Shown: positions 1-13,988 of the stretch, piece after piece
Layout: each line of letters begins with the position of its first letter
How positions within the stretch are numbered: the stretch's first letter is position 1
DNA from: Baylisascaris procyonis
Lineage: Eukaryota; Nematoda; Chromadorea; Rhabditida; Ascarididae
Length of the DNA stretch: 64,000 bases
NCBI GenBank assembly: GCA_037389465.1
Contig: JAZARR010000175.1
Coordinates: 4,588,001 to 4,652,000 of the forward strand
Direction: 5' to 3'
Program-made: the position numbers and the translations under genes
The notes under the pieces: model-generated
What the model was told of the DNA's origin: nothing
The model's input: only the letters and a program-made list of their open reading frames with translations
The model's database searches: none

Positions 1-3000
1 TAGCTCAGGGATCAGTGTTCTGCGATCCCTACTATCGCAGCGGTGTTCTTCGCCGCGTTTAATTACACAACACAAATTCCCTTCAACTTTTTGAAGGTTC
101 CAAGTAACATAAATTCTTGGAACCGCTCATCTGTACAATTTCAGCTGTCTTCTGAATATGGAGCAAACCCGAAAACTTAGATCGAACAGAACAGAACAAT
201 GTAAATGGAAAAATAGCAAACATACTGGCATATTGCTGTTAAAGATTTATACATCCACTTATCAACATGCAGTAATCCAAGTTTATCACTGCTGTTATCA
301 ACAGCTTCCAGTTAATTCCGAGAAAGACTTCAAGAACATACTAAGTTGAATCAGGATTTGAACAAAGGAAAAGCTTGGTAGAGACAGTAGTGAGGCACGC
401 CTGCACGCACAGTTCGTCCACCGCCATCGCTGATCGCAATGCCCTGCAATTTGAACTCATTTAGAGCCAAGTGAAGTTGAAGCTGAAGCTGCAACTAATG
501 AAAGAAAACGTAAAAAAGCTCAAAAATTGGTTCTTTATGGTAATGAAAAACATGAGGATAGTTCTGGTAATAAGTGATATAAAATTAAAAACTTTTCTCT
601 CTGCTAGTGCTCTCAAATATCACTTTAGCTAGATAAAACCCAACTCGTTGAAGCCAACCTAAAAGAGAGCATGAGAATCCAATCACAAAAATAGTATGAA
701 AGCCTTGCAAATGAATCACCCCTCTTTTACCTTCCAGTTCGAGTATTCACTTCCCTTAATTCGCAATCGAGTCGTTTGCAGCAGCCAACAACATACCTAT
801 CATAACATTACACCCGTTATCATGCCTTCGACAGTCTTTGGGAGTAGAACGTTAAGAGATTTTGAGAATGTAAAATTCCTTTGAGCATATATTGCTGGTG
901 AAAGATTTTCACGTAGGAGATGTTAGTGGTTATTTCTTTTAACAGAAGTGAAAGACAGTAACAACAGAGTCTACTGTTACACAGCAGAGATATAAAGGCG
1001 AAAGACACTATGTTTCGGAAGCTCTCAATTTCAGAAAGCAAATAAAAATTTTCAAGCAGTCTTGAATAACTGGAAATGCTTACAGTACGTCTTGGCAGCT
1101 GAATTTCAAAAAAATTTAAGTTACTGTTTCAAAGCATTAACAGAAAAAATATCTCTTCAAATAATTTTCACTACTTGAGATTAAAGCGTCCTCCTTCCCA
1201 ACCACACTGGTCATATTAAAGTGTCGGCCACAGTGAGCAAATGAAGCATAAACTGACAAACACGAACCTGCACATTGACTTGATAGCAGCCGATCTAAGG
1301 CTTTCGAGGCCTTGTTTCCTACGAGATGACGGATCGTCGTCTCGTCGATCCGCGTCCGCGCCGTAACGCCTTTCTCCAGTCTGAGTATGCTTATTTAGTT
1401 ACAGTCTTACATTCAACGGTAAAGTGGCAGCACCTTACTTAATACTTAAGTCTCAAAAATTTACCGACTCATTCGAAGGGTGCGCTCAGTGCCCCGACAT
1501 GATATGCACTTCTCCATCGAAGACATGCATTTTTATCCTTTCCATTTATGGGTTGTTGTTCACATATCACTGTAGTAAGCTGTCAGGTACTCAACGCGAT
1601 GCAGAGCTAGGCAACAAATGTTTACAGAAATGAGTAATGAAGCGGTATTTGAACAAACTATTTACAGTCACTCAGTCACTTGAAGATGCTTGCCACCTCA
1701 GAAGTTTCTGCCAAAGCCTAGAAGATATAAACCACAGGAAATGCAAGGAAATCAATAGGTCGGTGATGACAAGAACCTTCTTTTTAATAAAAACGCAACC
1801 AGCAACCGGACTGAAATGAAACACAAGATCCCTCTTCGAGAATGAACTAAAAGATCAAAGAACTTATAATTGTTATGAAAAGTGCAACATCAATGATATT
1901 CAATGCAATCCATTCCAATTGGAAAACATAAAAGAACAGTTTCTGATCGTTTTTTTTTTCGGCTTCTAAAGCATTGTCTTACATTGTGTGAATTTGTGTG
2001 AATAACTAGCCAATGTCCTCCGTAGTCCATCCTCTAAAGTGGCCTAAGAAAAACAACAAATCGAAAAGGCAATCAGTGCATAAAATTAATAGGCGCAGAG
2101 GTATGGACAAACGATAAAAATGTGCCGAAATTTAAGAAGAATTCAACAAACACCTTACTCACAAAGAAGCAAATTCACAATTTTATTCCTTACATGAGAT
2201 CTTGCCACCATCGACATCCACTATGGAGAAGGCGAAATCCCGACGAACACTTCGCAAACAACCTTCCAACTGGTAACTTATTCCACGCAGGTCAGCTGTG
2301 GAACAGACCAGTCATCTCAGATGAAGGAAACCAAATACGACCGTACCAAAAAAACAGTGGCATTCAACGGACCCACACAGAATTTTCCAGCAATTTTGCC
2401 AACTAAAACACGCCTTGACTAGTAAGGAGAAGATAGACTATGACGAAAAGAAAGAGAGAGGGAAGAAAGATAAGGAAAGTGGAAAATTGTGATTATCAGT
2501 TTCTCCCCTCACACACATCTAAAAAGATGAAAATACAAGTTCCACGCTATAATCTTCCCGTCCCTCCTTCCAAACAACTGGAAACCTTTGAGTTTGACGA
2601 GCAATAATCTAGCAAATTCTGCACTAATAATAAAATTGCGCTTTTAACGGTCTATCAAAAGGGGCTCCGAAACAAAATGCCCCTTTAGAATGGAGGGAGT
2701 CCGTTTGATGTTACTATGAGCACACTTTTGTCGACGTTCCATTATGGGTTTTCCCAACAATCTTCCTACTACCTAAGAAGCATCTAGGTAAGCTTCTGAT
2801 GAAAGGGATCTCAATAATATTCAGCGCGCACAATACGATACAATCCAAAAGATGAATATTCGTTCGTACCTCTTCCCGATTCTTTCAAATAGCCCCTTTT
2901 AAATCCTCTGCAAACATCGAAACAAAAATAACTAACAGTGTTATCGGTGGCGAGCTTCGAAAGCAAAGGTGATGGTTCGAGAAGGAATCGCGTAAGAGCT

Positions 3001-6000
3001 GGTATGATAAGTGTTGTGGCAGTGGTGGGAAACTTGACTGCCACTTCACCCAAAGCCTCGATGGCCATAATACTAACAGGCATATGGGCCAGCACATGTC
3101 GATGACCATGGTGGAGCCACATACGTTCCGTTATAGTCGAACTTAACATTTCCGCATCTGCAATCACATCAACATTAATCCACTTTTATTTCTTTCCTAG
3201 ACACAAACCAATTTCATCGATTGCCGCCCAAACGATGAGTTCGAGGCACAACGAATTGCCAATGACGAGCATCTTGGTCCTGTTAATAACCAGCTCACGA
3301 CCTCCACGCGTCTTCTTTTCCTCTTCATTCATTTTCTGAGCATTCAACTCTTCCTGCCCCCGCTTCAATAATTCCATCACAAATGCATTCATCTGAAAAG
3401 AAATTCTTATGGAGAAAAAACATGATATATGAGTATAACTTGAAGTATCTGAAAAACTAATACGGTCACAATGCTACCTCACCTTTGTGAGATGAAAAGT
3501 CGCCTAACACACAGCAATAAACGAATATTTTGCATACAGCAGTGGTGAGTATGTGTCTGAGAAGCTGGCTGGCATGGCATATGCATTGAAATCACGCCAT
3601 TTGGCCAGCCCCTTCATAAATTAACTATAAAAATGAAGTACGCCAAACAGTACCTTCGCATCTCGATTGGCCCGGTCACCATACAAGCATTCTATCAAAA
3701 AATTCGTTTCTTTGCGAAACAACCGTTGCAAAATGAAGATTCGATGAGTGCAAAATCTATGCAAAACTTTTTCAGCACCTTTAAATGTTCTATGCTCACC
3801 CGCTTATTTTCATCACCATGGCTTGAGTGGTTCATAAGGTAAAGCTACTGGATGGATTGGCGCAAATGTCAAGGAATCATATGACCGTAGTGTGCTTACG
3901 TAAAGGCGCATAGTCAAGGTAGGATGTCGCCGAAGCGCCTTTATATAAGGTACCTTTCGAACATACATAACAAAGAAAAGAGTAAGGAATACAGCAATAT
4001 GCTATTTAATTTAAGCTCCTCACAAAGGAACAAGAAAAATTTATAAATGCTTAAATGCAGCAACTATAGCCTTCATACAATCAATCTCGTAATTAGATGC
4101 TACGCTGCGATTTGTTCCACGCTAAACCGAAACTCTCAAATTCGTCAATGTCCAAAATTTCAATCTTCGTCAAAAAATATTTCTTTACTTATCACTTTAT
4201 ATCGATTCCTTAATAAACCACAATGAATATTCTTGCTGATATTCATTGCGTTCGGCAACGAGTGAAAAATTGCCTAAATGTCACATCTGAATCCATCGCT
4301 TTTAGCCTTCCAGAAAAATCAAAATCGTTCTAGGGGCTTCTATTTGCTACATCTCAAACATATAGAAAATTGACATGAGAGCGTTAGGATTTCTTTGTGA
4401 ATAGCAAACAATGAACAGCAATGAAGCCCGAGCAAGACTTAAGCTGAATTGTTTACCAAGATAAGCACAAATTAAACTGCTTGCCTCCTTGGAGAATTTC
4501 TCTGAGAGAGATCGACTCGGATCGAGCATATTGTATGGCATAACGGCATCTCTCAGTAATGAGACACACACCAGAATAAGACATTCAGAAATTGTCTTAT
4601 AAGGAAAACGCTTGATGCTGCCAGCCTTCAATAAATACAATGAATAGAGTTGAAATGAGCAGGTAAAATAGGTAAACAGAGATACATTCGCTCGACAAAT
4701 ATCACACACGTTGCAATTCCACTTTTGTGCCTTACCCTTTCTTCTCCTCTCTATACAATAGCCATATAATTTTCATAATAATAAATCCGCTTTTCATTCG
4801 TCGCTTGCAAGAACAGCACTTTTCCATGTAAAGGGTAACCTAGAGAATGCCAATGTTCACATGTCACTCCTAATATTTGTAAATCAAATAAGTGACGTGC
4901 GGTCGGTTACTCTATCAATTACCAAACGACGCAATTTGCATATTTACTTATCTTCATCCTTTCAATATCTATTCACAGCAGTTTTTGATGCAACCATTCA
5001 AAAAAGACTTCGATACTAAAATCAAACTTCGGAAAAACTTGTTCCCGACCGAACAGATCAAAATACAACTCATTAAGCAGCATAGTCTCACATAAACTGT
5101 TCCACAAGTAAGACGTAAAGGTAGCAGAAGGGCAAAGCGCAAAAACGAGCCGATGCGATGCACAGATTTGAAACGCCGCTTGCCAGACCAATCGGTACCG
5201 CTATTTAATGAAATACATGCAGTAATGCGTCGGTTTCTTAACAGAATCAACCATCTCCTATGAACTTTTTACAAAACGTCCATCTTCCAACTCTACTGCT
5301 CGCAAAATACGACCTGGTCGCTAGCAAAATGCTTACAATCTTTTAGACCAATTAAATGCACAACTCCTTCAGAAGCCAACCCACAGAGGAACTTGAAAGT
5401 TAGAGTAGGACATCCATCATCAACGTCCACTAAACTTGCCAACTTTAGCCTGAACGCTTCCCCTAGTCGACAGAAATGCATGTACACATATTCGCGCAAA
5501 GATGCAACAGCACATTAAAAAATCTGCAAAACAAACCATGAAAACATCGGTCGCATGGATATCCATCACGGATAGCATTGGTTTTCTCAATAATCTTTGC
5601 ACCTGCAAGCATAATTCAAACCATAAAAACAAACAAAATTTTCAGTGTCACATCACCAACTGATTTCAACAGCTGCGATGAATCCTATGAAAAAAGACCG
5701 TCTCGCATTACAATATTTGCAAGAATAGGAATTCGCGCTAGACTACTGGCAGTGTGGCTTGTAACGGGGCTTAACAGACGGCTTCAAAAAACGAGGTGCG
5801 TCCGTTATTACGGGACAACATAAAAGGGGGAAATGGGTGGGGGGGGGGGGGGGAGGTGAGGAGAAGGGAGAGTAGCGCTTACATAGGCGCAAATTTTATC
5901 TGCCTCTTTTAACAAGCCGATTACGCCGGCTTCTATAGATGAACACTAATCGCTGCGTAACATTCCGCTCTAGACTAAGGGCCCCTCTTGCTGAATTTGT

Positions 6001-9000
6001 TAATCATGCAGAAGTATTCTGATGGATAATATAATACAATTTGCACTCATAGGTGAACTGCAAATCCAATTCGATATCATAAACCATTTCTTAATAAGTG
6101 CAATCATAAACCAATTTTTATTAAGTGCAAACGTGCTTATTGCTCCAGAGATTTGTTGCTACCTTGAAGGACTTATCATAAGCATGGTTTGAGACAAATA
6201 ACAGTTCGCTCGACCTTGCTTGTTGCGGATATTACAACAAATAACTTTACTAGTGGACTCGACTGTTTCCCACTTTTTTGGGCTATAACATCCCTTACAT
6301 CTCCTCTCATCAACTGCCAATCTCTATCCACGGAGGAAACCTATCTCCACAATACTTTCCTGTTCTAATATTCGAAAAGTTATTGGCTTTCCAAGATGAT
6401 GCCCCTCGAAACTAGATAGCATCACAAATGATATCAACAGATTCAAAAGTGAAAAACAATTCTCACCGTGTCAGACAGAGCATCCAGTTCCTCTGGCTTG
6501 AGCATGAACTCGGCCTTGGAGTCTTGTGAAGTCGGGTTGAGAAAGCTGCTACCATGCTTCGAGAACATCTTCCGATAACGCGCACTTGAATCTCCTCTTT
6601 CTGTGCCGCTTTCATTCCAAAACCAATTTTCAGAATCAGTTGTTAATCGTAGCAAACTGCGCCTGCAAATGCTTTCAAAGGTGTTAAATAAAATCAAAAA
6701 TTAGGCAACAAACAAAATAAACATTCTCACATGATTATGAAACAAAAATATTAGAAGCAATTAAAGAGACCCCATTACGTGACCTAATCACTGCAAGTTT
6801 GAAAAATCAGGTTTTCAAATGAATACTGAAATTTAAGAAATATAGCTGCGAAGTAGGATACCTGCATCTGGTAAAACAAATGCAGGATAATTAATGCAAC
6901 TTTTCTCTCCAATCTGTGCAATCATCATATAATAAAAATAACCTTCGATGGACGCTTTTTGGCTGTTGTTCCTCATCAAGATAGCTTTCATCGCGTTCGC
7001 TTAGACGAAATGGTATGGGATATATGGTGGAAATAAGTGGTGTTTCTTTGCTACCACTATAACGAGCGAATGAACGTGTTAAACCAATCACGAATGTAAC
7101 CATCTTCATGAGGTGCACTAAAATAGACAAATACCTTATCGTACCAATACCGTCACGCTTATATTCCTTTCTATCAGTAGACCGCACCACTCAACGGGGC
7201 GAATAATAATGCAGATTTCTTCCTTCAAAATTGCAGCTCAACGTTGCAGATGGCAAGACGACTAGCTGATAAACATCGAATAAAACATCATATTCTTTCA
7301 TCCCTCTATTAGCTCTATTTTAAAAATGAATATGGGTCATTCGCAACTTATAACACAACTGAGGAAGAAAAACACCGCTAAATAATTTAGAAATTTATCA
7401 ACTTTCCCACCCCTTTTTCATTTCATATTATATGCAAATACTTAGACATAACCTGGTTAGCACAAAATCCAAACAGAAATACCCAAAAATCGAAACAAAA
7501 AGACGAAATTAGAAGCGATATGCAACTGGAAGGCAATGAACACTGTATCAACCCTTCTCAAAGGCCCTTTGCATTCACGGTTGCTTCCTCTCGTTCAAAA
7601 AGGACCACCATTGCAGCTCAGCAATTTAAATCCTTTACGCTGCCATCACGGCAATAAACACATTCACAAAGCGCCAGCTTTAAAGCCAACCAATCTTGTG
7701 GTTCATGCACACTATATGTGCCTCCAGAAAGATCGTCTGCTATAATACTTCTGTATTATATAGAATTGCACATCTCGGGGCAAAAAGCTGTTCCCTTCCC
7801 TTATCCGAAAAAGGCTACATTATAAGGCGTGTTCTTATGTCATGATCCAGTGTAATGCAGGCGATGTATAAAGCGTAGAGATAAACTCGAACTATTAGAA
7901 AATAAATATGTATTTCAATTAGGCACTTTGAATATTCACCAGAACGGTGAATATGTGCAAGCAGTGCACACAAAAATGAACGTAAAGGTAAAAGAGCTTA
8001 AAAAATAGAAGATACCTTTTGCAGGTAGAAGTGGCTGCTGCATCTCACAGAGATCCACGACAGTGTTCGTGCAGCATGCCAGCACCTCCAATTGTGCAGA
8101 TACGATTTGATCACGAACATTTCGATAGAGTGCTGCTAACTCACTTAGCACCGTATTGAAACAGAACGCGAATTGCTCTTGCACCGGAACTCCTTAAAAT
8201 ATAGCAAAGCAATGCAGAGATAACGACAAGATACATCAACCAATCTCTCTTTTTATTGATGAGTGAACAAGTTGCACTTAGCTAAACGAGCTCAAATAAC
8301 ACAGCAACTCTCATGTAGGGTTTGCATTCAATGGTACCTAACGACTCAATTTCATTCAATTCAATCCTATATAAAACATCAAGGAAACCTTTATAAGGCC
8401 GCAACAGCGTCCAGGATCAACTGCAATACATACGCACTCTCCGTACTATCACAGAGATGGATTTTAGTGCTCTTACGTGCCCATTGCCGTCACCCGAATT
8501 TGCCTTTCAGTATAGCTAGAGAAAGCGTGTTGATTTGTTTCCAACCCATAACTTGTTCATCAAAGAGAACTCTTCTATATCTAAAATGGAATTCCTCAAG
8601 GCAATCGAAAAAATGAAGGAAAGAGGGCTGTACGAGTCGAAACTCAAACCTTATTTAAGAACTAAGTGGAAAAAATTGAAATGAGGATTTGCATCGTGGG
8701 TAAGTATTCTCTCACTCCTTTCTCTCCCCGATGAACATGCATGAGTGCGGAAGGGGAAAGGCAAAGAAATTTTCGAAATTTTTAGAGGATAAATAATGGA
8801 ATCGATGAATCTCCCCTACATGAATGTGTCCAGTGAAGTAACGCCGACGATGAATGCCGCCTAATTCGAGTCTATGATCCTTCAACAGAATTAGTATTTC
8901 GATTGTATCATTAAGTCGAGCTACCCGCTATGCAACCGCTCAAATGTTTTTTTTTTTTTTTTTTAAATATCAGAGGACAAAGAAAGATCTGAATAACATA

Positions 9001-12000
9001 AGTCATACTAAAACTAATACTTTTATTCGACAACGATGCAACGCATACAAATTTGAAATTTTACATATTCAATGCTTGTTTTGCACTATAAACATTGACA
9101 TTAGCAGTCAGTTTTGAACTGAAATCTCTCGACAACTCTAGAAAAAAGCAGAAATGTGAATACAAAGGCACTAAAATTTATACGCAATTCTTGAAATTTT
9201 AAAAGATTGAACGAAACATAGCGCATCGTTCTGATTGAAAGACACTCAGTACGACTTTCGTGTATTCCTCTTATTTGTTAAATGCTTTGTTTTGTTAAAG
9301 CAATCCCTCTAAGCATTCTGACGAGTCACTATTACCAGCTGAATCATAAATCAAAATATTCATATGGTGGGGCGCAATAAGAGCGCAATCTACCTGTAAT
9401 CATGTCCCCCCATCCAGGATATCTACTTCAATTGATGACCAAGTTCTCCAATCCTATCTGGCTGTTAGAGGGTTTGAGCTCGTGTTCAGCCTTGAAACTT
9501 TTCATTTCAATCTAATTTTTTCTAATAATTGCTGTATTCGTTGCTTCATACATCTATCAGTGTATGCGCGCTTATTTGCACATTTAATCAGCGTTCGTAT
9601 AGTTGCCCTCTAAAGCAGTTGTAGTGGACCTTAAAAATAAAGTGAAAAATAGCCACACAGTATCACATTCGATTCCTCAGTTTCAGCCATGAAAAGATTG
9701 GCACAAAAATCGTCTGCAGAGGATTTACTAACATCCTGAATGACGTTGCAACAAGTTCCTATGATGAGCGGAATAATCAAAGGCAGCATGGACTCCTAAC
9801 ACAACTTATTTATATCCAATATGACAATATCAAACCAGATCGCGTCCTCACTAATTCCTCAACGAATTGAACTCTATGCCACTTCTAACTTCATTTCACT
9901 AGCATTTTGAAGTTTAAACACAATCCTGGAATGGATAGGTTATGATCACTCAGAGTGATATTCTCAGAAACGAGGATGCATAATTCGATGCACATGAATT
10001 GTTATGTCACAATCAAAGCTTATGAAAGGAAAGTGGTGCTCTCGTTTGGCAATATGAAGCTACCGACTTTGCAATCTTCGCTTTCTTTTCATGACAACAG
10101 GATAGTATTTATATATTCGAGAGTATTAACAAGCATTCAATAGAAAATACGAGCTAGTTGGATGAGATGGGAAAATTTCAAAAAAATTAACATCGCTCAA
10201 ACACGTCACTCCATAAATATCACGGCTGTTGGCGAATTTAAATAAGAGCATCCTTTGTTAGTAAAATAAAACGATGAAAAAATAAAAAGAACTTACGATC
10301 ACATTTATTCGCCATTCCATCGTCAACCCATTTCATTTGCGGCAACGAGATCAATACCTTCACCAAAAATGGCACCAATTCGTTCAGATGCTGAAACAAA
10401 ATATCATGCTGCTGCCTTCAAGCCATTATTTGAATCCACATGCCTACTTCCGATAAAAAAATACTTCAGCTTATTCGAAAATCTTTTAGCAATAAATCGA
10501 TTAGTCCATCATCTCTCTGACGGACACAATTTTTTTTGAACATTCCAGAACGTGATCACTACCTTTTCTTATAACACCTCTCCTACAATTATTTCATTCA
10601 ATCAACGAAATTTAACTGTAGTGCTGTCTTTGCAACTTCTTGAAGTAAGGCACAGTTAGCAAGTGAACAAGTCAAAAGGCTTAAATTTTATGGACAGGCC
10701 ATCTGTAGTTCGTCATCGCAATGACAATCGCAGCAAGTATAAAAATATTCTATTTGCAAAACGACAAGCTATGAATAAACAAATAAAACATTTGAAGAAA
10801 TGAGGCGACAGTTGCATATGGGTGCTGTTACCTATTTGATTCAGACCCTCACCCTCTCCAAAGGTAACATGTCCTATTATGATAAAGAAGGTTAACGACC
10901 AACTGGTAAACAAGCAAGTTACCGATATGAGTATGAAGCTCTATGCAATATACTCCGCTCTATTTAGGGACAGCAAATACAATATCAAATAATCATTATA
11001 GAAACCAGCACCTGCCAGTACAGCTAAGATATTCGCGCTATATATTAGAACCCGGTAGAGAGATAAAAAAAATGAACACCATCATTAAGAAAGTCAGCAA
11101 TCCTCAGCAAACAGGACACATCACAAGGAAATACCTCATCAATCAGAATTCGAACTCTTCAAAGGAAAGGAAAAGATGAGTAGTATTTAAGAGATTCGAA
11201 TTTCACTCAATGATAAAAGTGATGAATTCTTAGTGATCAGTAAAGCGAGATTTCTTTCAAGGGCAAATTCGATTAGTACACTCGAGAGGATAAAAACTTG
11301 GCGATTTATTTATCTTAAGCGTTATGTGTTTTTTGAATAACCACCTACGAAATCCAGCAATCTGCACTCCGATCAAAACTTCTAAGCTCATAAAAGCCAA
11401 CGAGATGGGAAACACGGCAGATATGAAAGTTCGATCGACTACTCAGATTTCAACGGATGGGATCGGTTGGTTGTTACCTAAGTTATTAACTCTTTTGTTG
11501 AACAACTTGGGAATGAGTCTTCGGGGCACCATGCAGCTCTTATATGATCTAGCTGAGAGTGACTTCATCAATGCAACGATGAAGAGTTCCGAAAAGCGCT
11601 CTCTTTACACAAATATCGACAATAAAGAAGCCATAACCAATCGACGAGGCTTCTCAAATATGACACATCACTTCGCCAAACTTGTAGGACTTTCATGAGG
11701 AAACCTACGAGTTTCACTGAAGGTTGCCCCGGATGTGATCTGCTCCCAACAATTGCATGTATAAAGGATGGGATTAGCAATGGGTGATCTTCTTGCATTC
11801 ACAATACCCTGCATGGACAGCGAAGAGATGTTGATGTTGGATTGCAGAGGAGAGCAGCAAACCGACGATATCTCGATAACCAGCCATAAGAGAACGCAAA
11901 TCGATAAAACGCTTCATCTAATAATCTGTGTTATAGGAGAAATTCGAATGGTGCACGAGACGCACAATGCAGAAGGATGGCTACTATTTTTTGACGCACA

Positions 12001-13988
12001 GCTCACAGCAAAGAACAGAAGACTCGAGCTCAAGACGGCAAAGAAGACGGGTAACGAAGGAGAGAGTTCTATTCAGGAAAATCAGTATGTTTCATAGCGT
12101 TGGAGAGCGCAACTTACCAGCAGTATGAGCAAGACCTCTATGGATGCATCCACGAAAAGGCGTCGAAGACTCGGATAGACGGCATGAGAGATATCACATA
12201 GAGCTGGCTATCCTCTTCTACTTCTACCCATCGCGCAATATAATGGTAGTTTTAGACAGAGCTCCTAGATCTAACCACGTCTTTGGTGAGGGATGTGTTC
12301 GTAACAAAGACAAAAGAGTGATTACACACACCATTCTAACAAGGTCACCTATCCTCAAGAACCTGTATGTTAAATTGTGTCTCGATGATAGGAAATGAAG
12401 AGAATGTGAGGTTTTTGCAAACAGAAATAGAGGCTATGAAAAAAATACGCATTATAAACAACAGAATTTGTTTCGATTGTTCAGAATTTAACGCTGCAGA
12501 GGCACGGCTGACATTCCAATTTTCAAACAAACAGCACGCCGCCGATACGGGACTCGTGGAAGTGGCGAAACCGTATATGTGATGAGCTTGAAAGTCACTC
12601 AGCAATGCAACAATTGATTTATTCGCCCACAAGATGTAAAATTTGCAGAAAAGAAAAATAAACGCAATACTTTCTTCAGTGAGATGAATAATCGATACGA
12701 ACGTACACCAAGAGACAAGTCTAATTAATTACTTTTTTATGTTTTCGCATTTTGCATTTTAATATATTTTGATGATAACCTATGTGTATGTAGATTATAC
12801 AGTTCTTCCTATCCAGCTTCCGCGTTGTTTTTACGTGGATAATATTGGCTCACCTATGCCGAAACGTTCCAAAACAAAGAACTTCTCGGCACCTCTGATC
12901 AATAAAATCATTGAAAGAAAAATAAGCCGAACATACTTTTCCATCTGCGTAAATGAGATAAATTCCAGCTGCGAGCAATTTACATCGTACCGCATGATTT
13001 AAAGCCATCTTCTCAGGAGCATCAAAAACATTTTCTAGGAGCCTTTTTTTGACTTGTCCCACCGTTACCTGTAATAAAGTAATAAAGAAAAGTATTACCA
13101 ACAAAAATCATTTATCGTTATTTCGCATTGCAATAATTGAGCAATCCATTTCAAAGACAGAAATGTGATTTCTAACGCGGGCAAATTATGTGCATACCAA
13201 ATACATGAATTTCTTTTTTTCAGGAATAGATATATTCTAGACTATGATGAGGTGGTGGATTGCCTGAGATTTCAATGCTTCAACAATATCGGCTTAAACA
13301 CTACAAAATATTTGAGATAAGTTGCTACATTGTGATGTGATCCTGACTTCAGCAGAGATAGGCAACGGCATCGGAAGGCAATGTCACTCTCATCATCCCA
13401 GGTCTTAATTTATTAGTTTTATTGAAAATACACAATAATCAGCTCATGGAAATCACACTAACATAATTGCGCGGTACTATATGGAACATATGCGGTAAGT
13501 TATTGCGCCAATATTCGGGGATTGCATGTTCACACCACTTACCACGCCTGCTGATTCATGCAAGCAACCTCCTCTCTCGATTACACCCTAAACCAATCGA
13601 GGCAATCGATATTTTGAACAGACCTGCTCCCTTTTGAGTTAAAAGCAACTATAAGTGGCTATGAAGAATAAAAGATGAAACACATCTGGAAGCATTTGGA
13701 AAGCAGTAAGCCTATTATAAATTTTCCCTCCTGATTTATCACATCCAGACCCATTGTTTAGAAGCAAAAATTTAGCCGACAAACTTCATTTATAAGTACT
13801 CATATCTGATATGTCCCGGCAAAGAAATCAAAAGAAATAACTCGGAAATGAAATAAAAGAACGTCCAATGCGAACACCTACACATTTTGAAGGAAAAAAA
13901 TGATCTTTAGACTAACCTTGTCTGATCGGGCAAGACATATGGCGGTGCATTGTAAATTCTGGAAAAGGAAATCCTCGTCGATAGCCAT
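1..13988 (-). CDS. PI4KA: Phosphatidylinositol 4-kinase III alpha, N-terminal 13 exons (partial, runs off left edge)
   Basis: PI4KA makes PI4P at the plasma membrane. Exons, in transcript order: 13988-13917, 13068-12937, 10390-10297, 8192-8016, 7117-6943, 6662-6467, 5602-5537, 4625-4485, 3392-3209, 3157-2937, 1380-1268, 443-342, 31-1. They sum to 1704 nt, exactly 568 codons with no stop, and every phase matches. The product aligns along its length with my recollection of human PI4KA: exon 2 (VKKRLLENVF, GIYLIY), exon 4 (EQFAFCFNTVLSELA against ESFSFCLVTLLSDVA), exon 9 (CLELIVWAAIDE against CVDLMVWAVKDE), exon 10 (LAHMPVSIMAIEALGEVAVKF) and exon 11 (LESLRSAAIKSMCR). The start is the ATG at 13988. 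All of this is the helical N-terminal region that binds the TTC7/FAM126 partners in other animals; the kinase domain must lie beyond the left edge. All junctions are GT-AG except exon 8 to 9, read as GC-AG. Family identity is strong; exons 7 and 13 are the least certain. Confidence 0.88.
3393..4484 (-). other. PI4KA intron 8, probable GC-AG intron
   Basis: The transcript reads CCAAGGAG then GCAAGC at the donor and TTTTCAG at the acceptor, which fits the GC-AG consensus AG|GCAAG. Using the GC donor joins FSKE to MNAFVMEL in phase 0. That aligns without gaps to human FVKEIHDFVLEQ. The nearby GT donor at 4456 would leave phase 1 and produce a stop in exon 9. The intron also contains a perfect 10-bp stem (4221-4230 with 4239-4248, loop 4231-4238). 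Confidence 0.7.
5839..5853. repeat. Poly(G) run
   Basis: Fifteen consecutive G on the plus strand (C on the PI4KA sense strand) in PI4KA intron 6. The length may be unreliable in an assembly. Confidence 0.9.
6076..6129. repeat. Tandem 27-bp duplication in PI4KA intron 6
   Basis: Two adjacent 27-bp copies, 6076-6102 and 6103-6129, both begin ATCATAAACCA and end TAAGTGCA, differing at a few central positions. Confidence 0.7.
8947..8964. repeat. Poly(T) run
   Basis: Eighteen consecutive T on the plus strand in PI4KA intron 3. Confidence 0.9.
11300..12600 (+). mobile_element. Degenerate Penelope-like reverse transcriptase fragment in PI4KA intron 2
   Basis: The strand opposite to PI4KA carries three consecutive open stretches (11324-11698, 11768-12097, 12144-12398). 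The first two share a frame and are separated by stops. They contain, in the right order, remnants of the reverse-transcriptase motifs of Penelope-like elements: SLYTNID (about 11600-11620), GLAMGDLLA (about 11770-11796), a decayed YIDD box reading QTDD (about 11858-11869) and GWLLFFDAQL (about 11974-12003). Spacing resembles the family. The third stretch is frameshifted. In-frame stops and the altered catalytic box show it is dead. The whole element sits inside PI4KA intron 2 (10391-12936). The boundaries are my estimate; no terminal repeats were recognised. It could be another RT class, but the motif wording fits Penelope-like best. Confidence 0.55.

Noticed and set aside
4457..4625. GT donor at 4456 for PI4KA exon 8
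   Set aside because: It leaves phase 1 and gives a stop in the next exon. The GC donor after 4485 fits both phase and homology.
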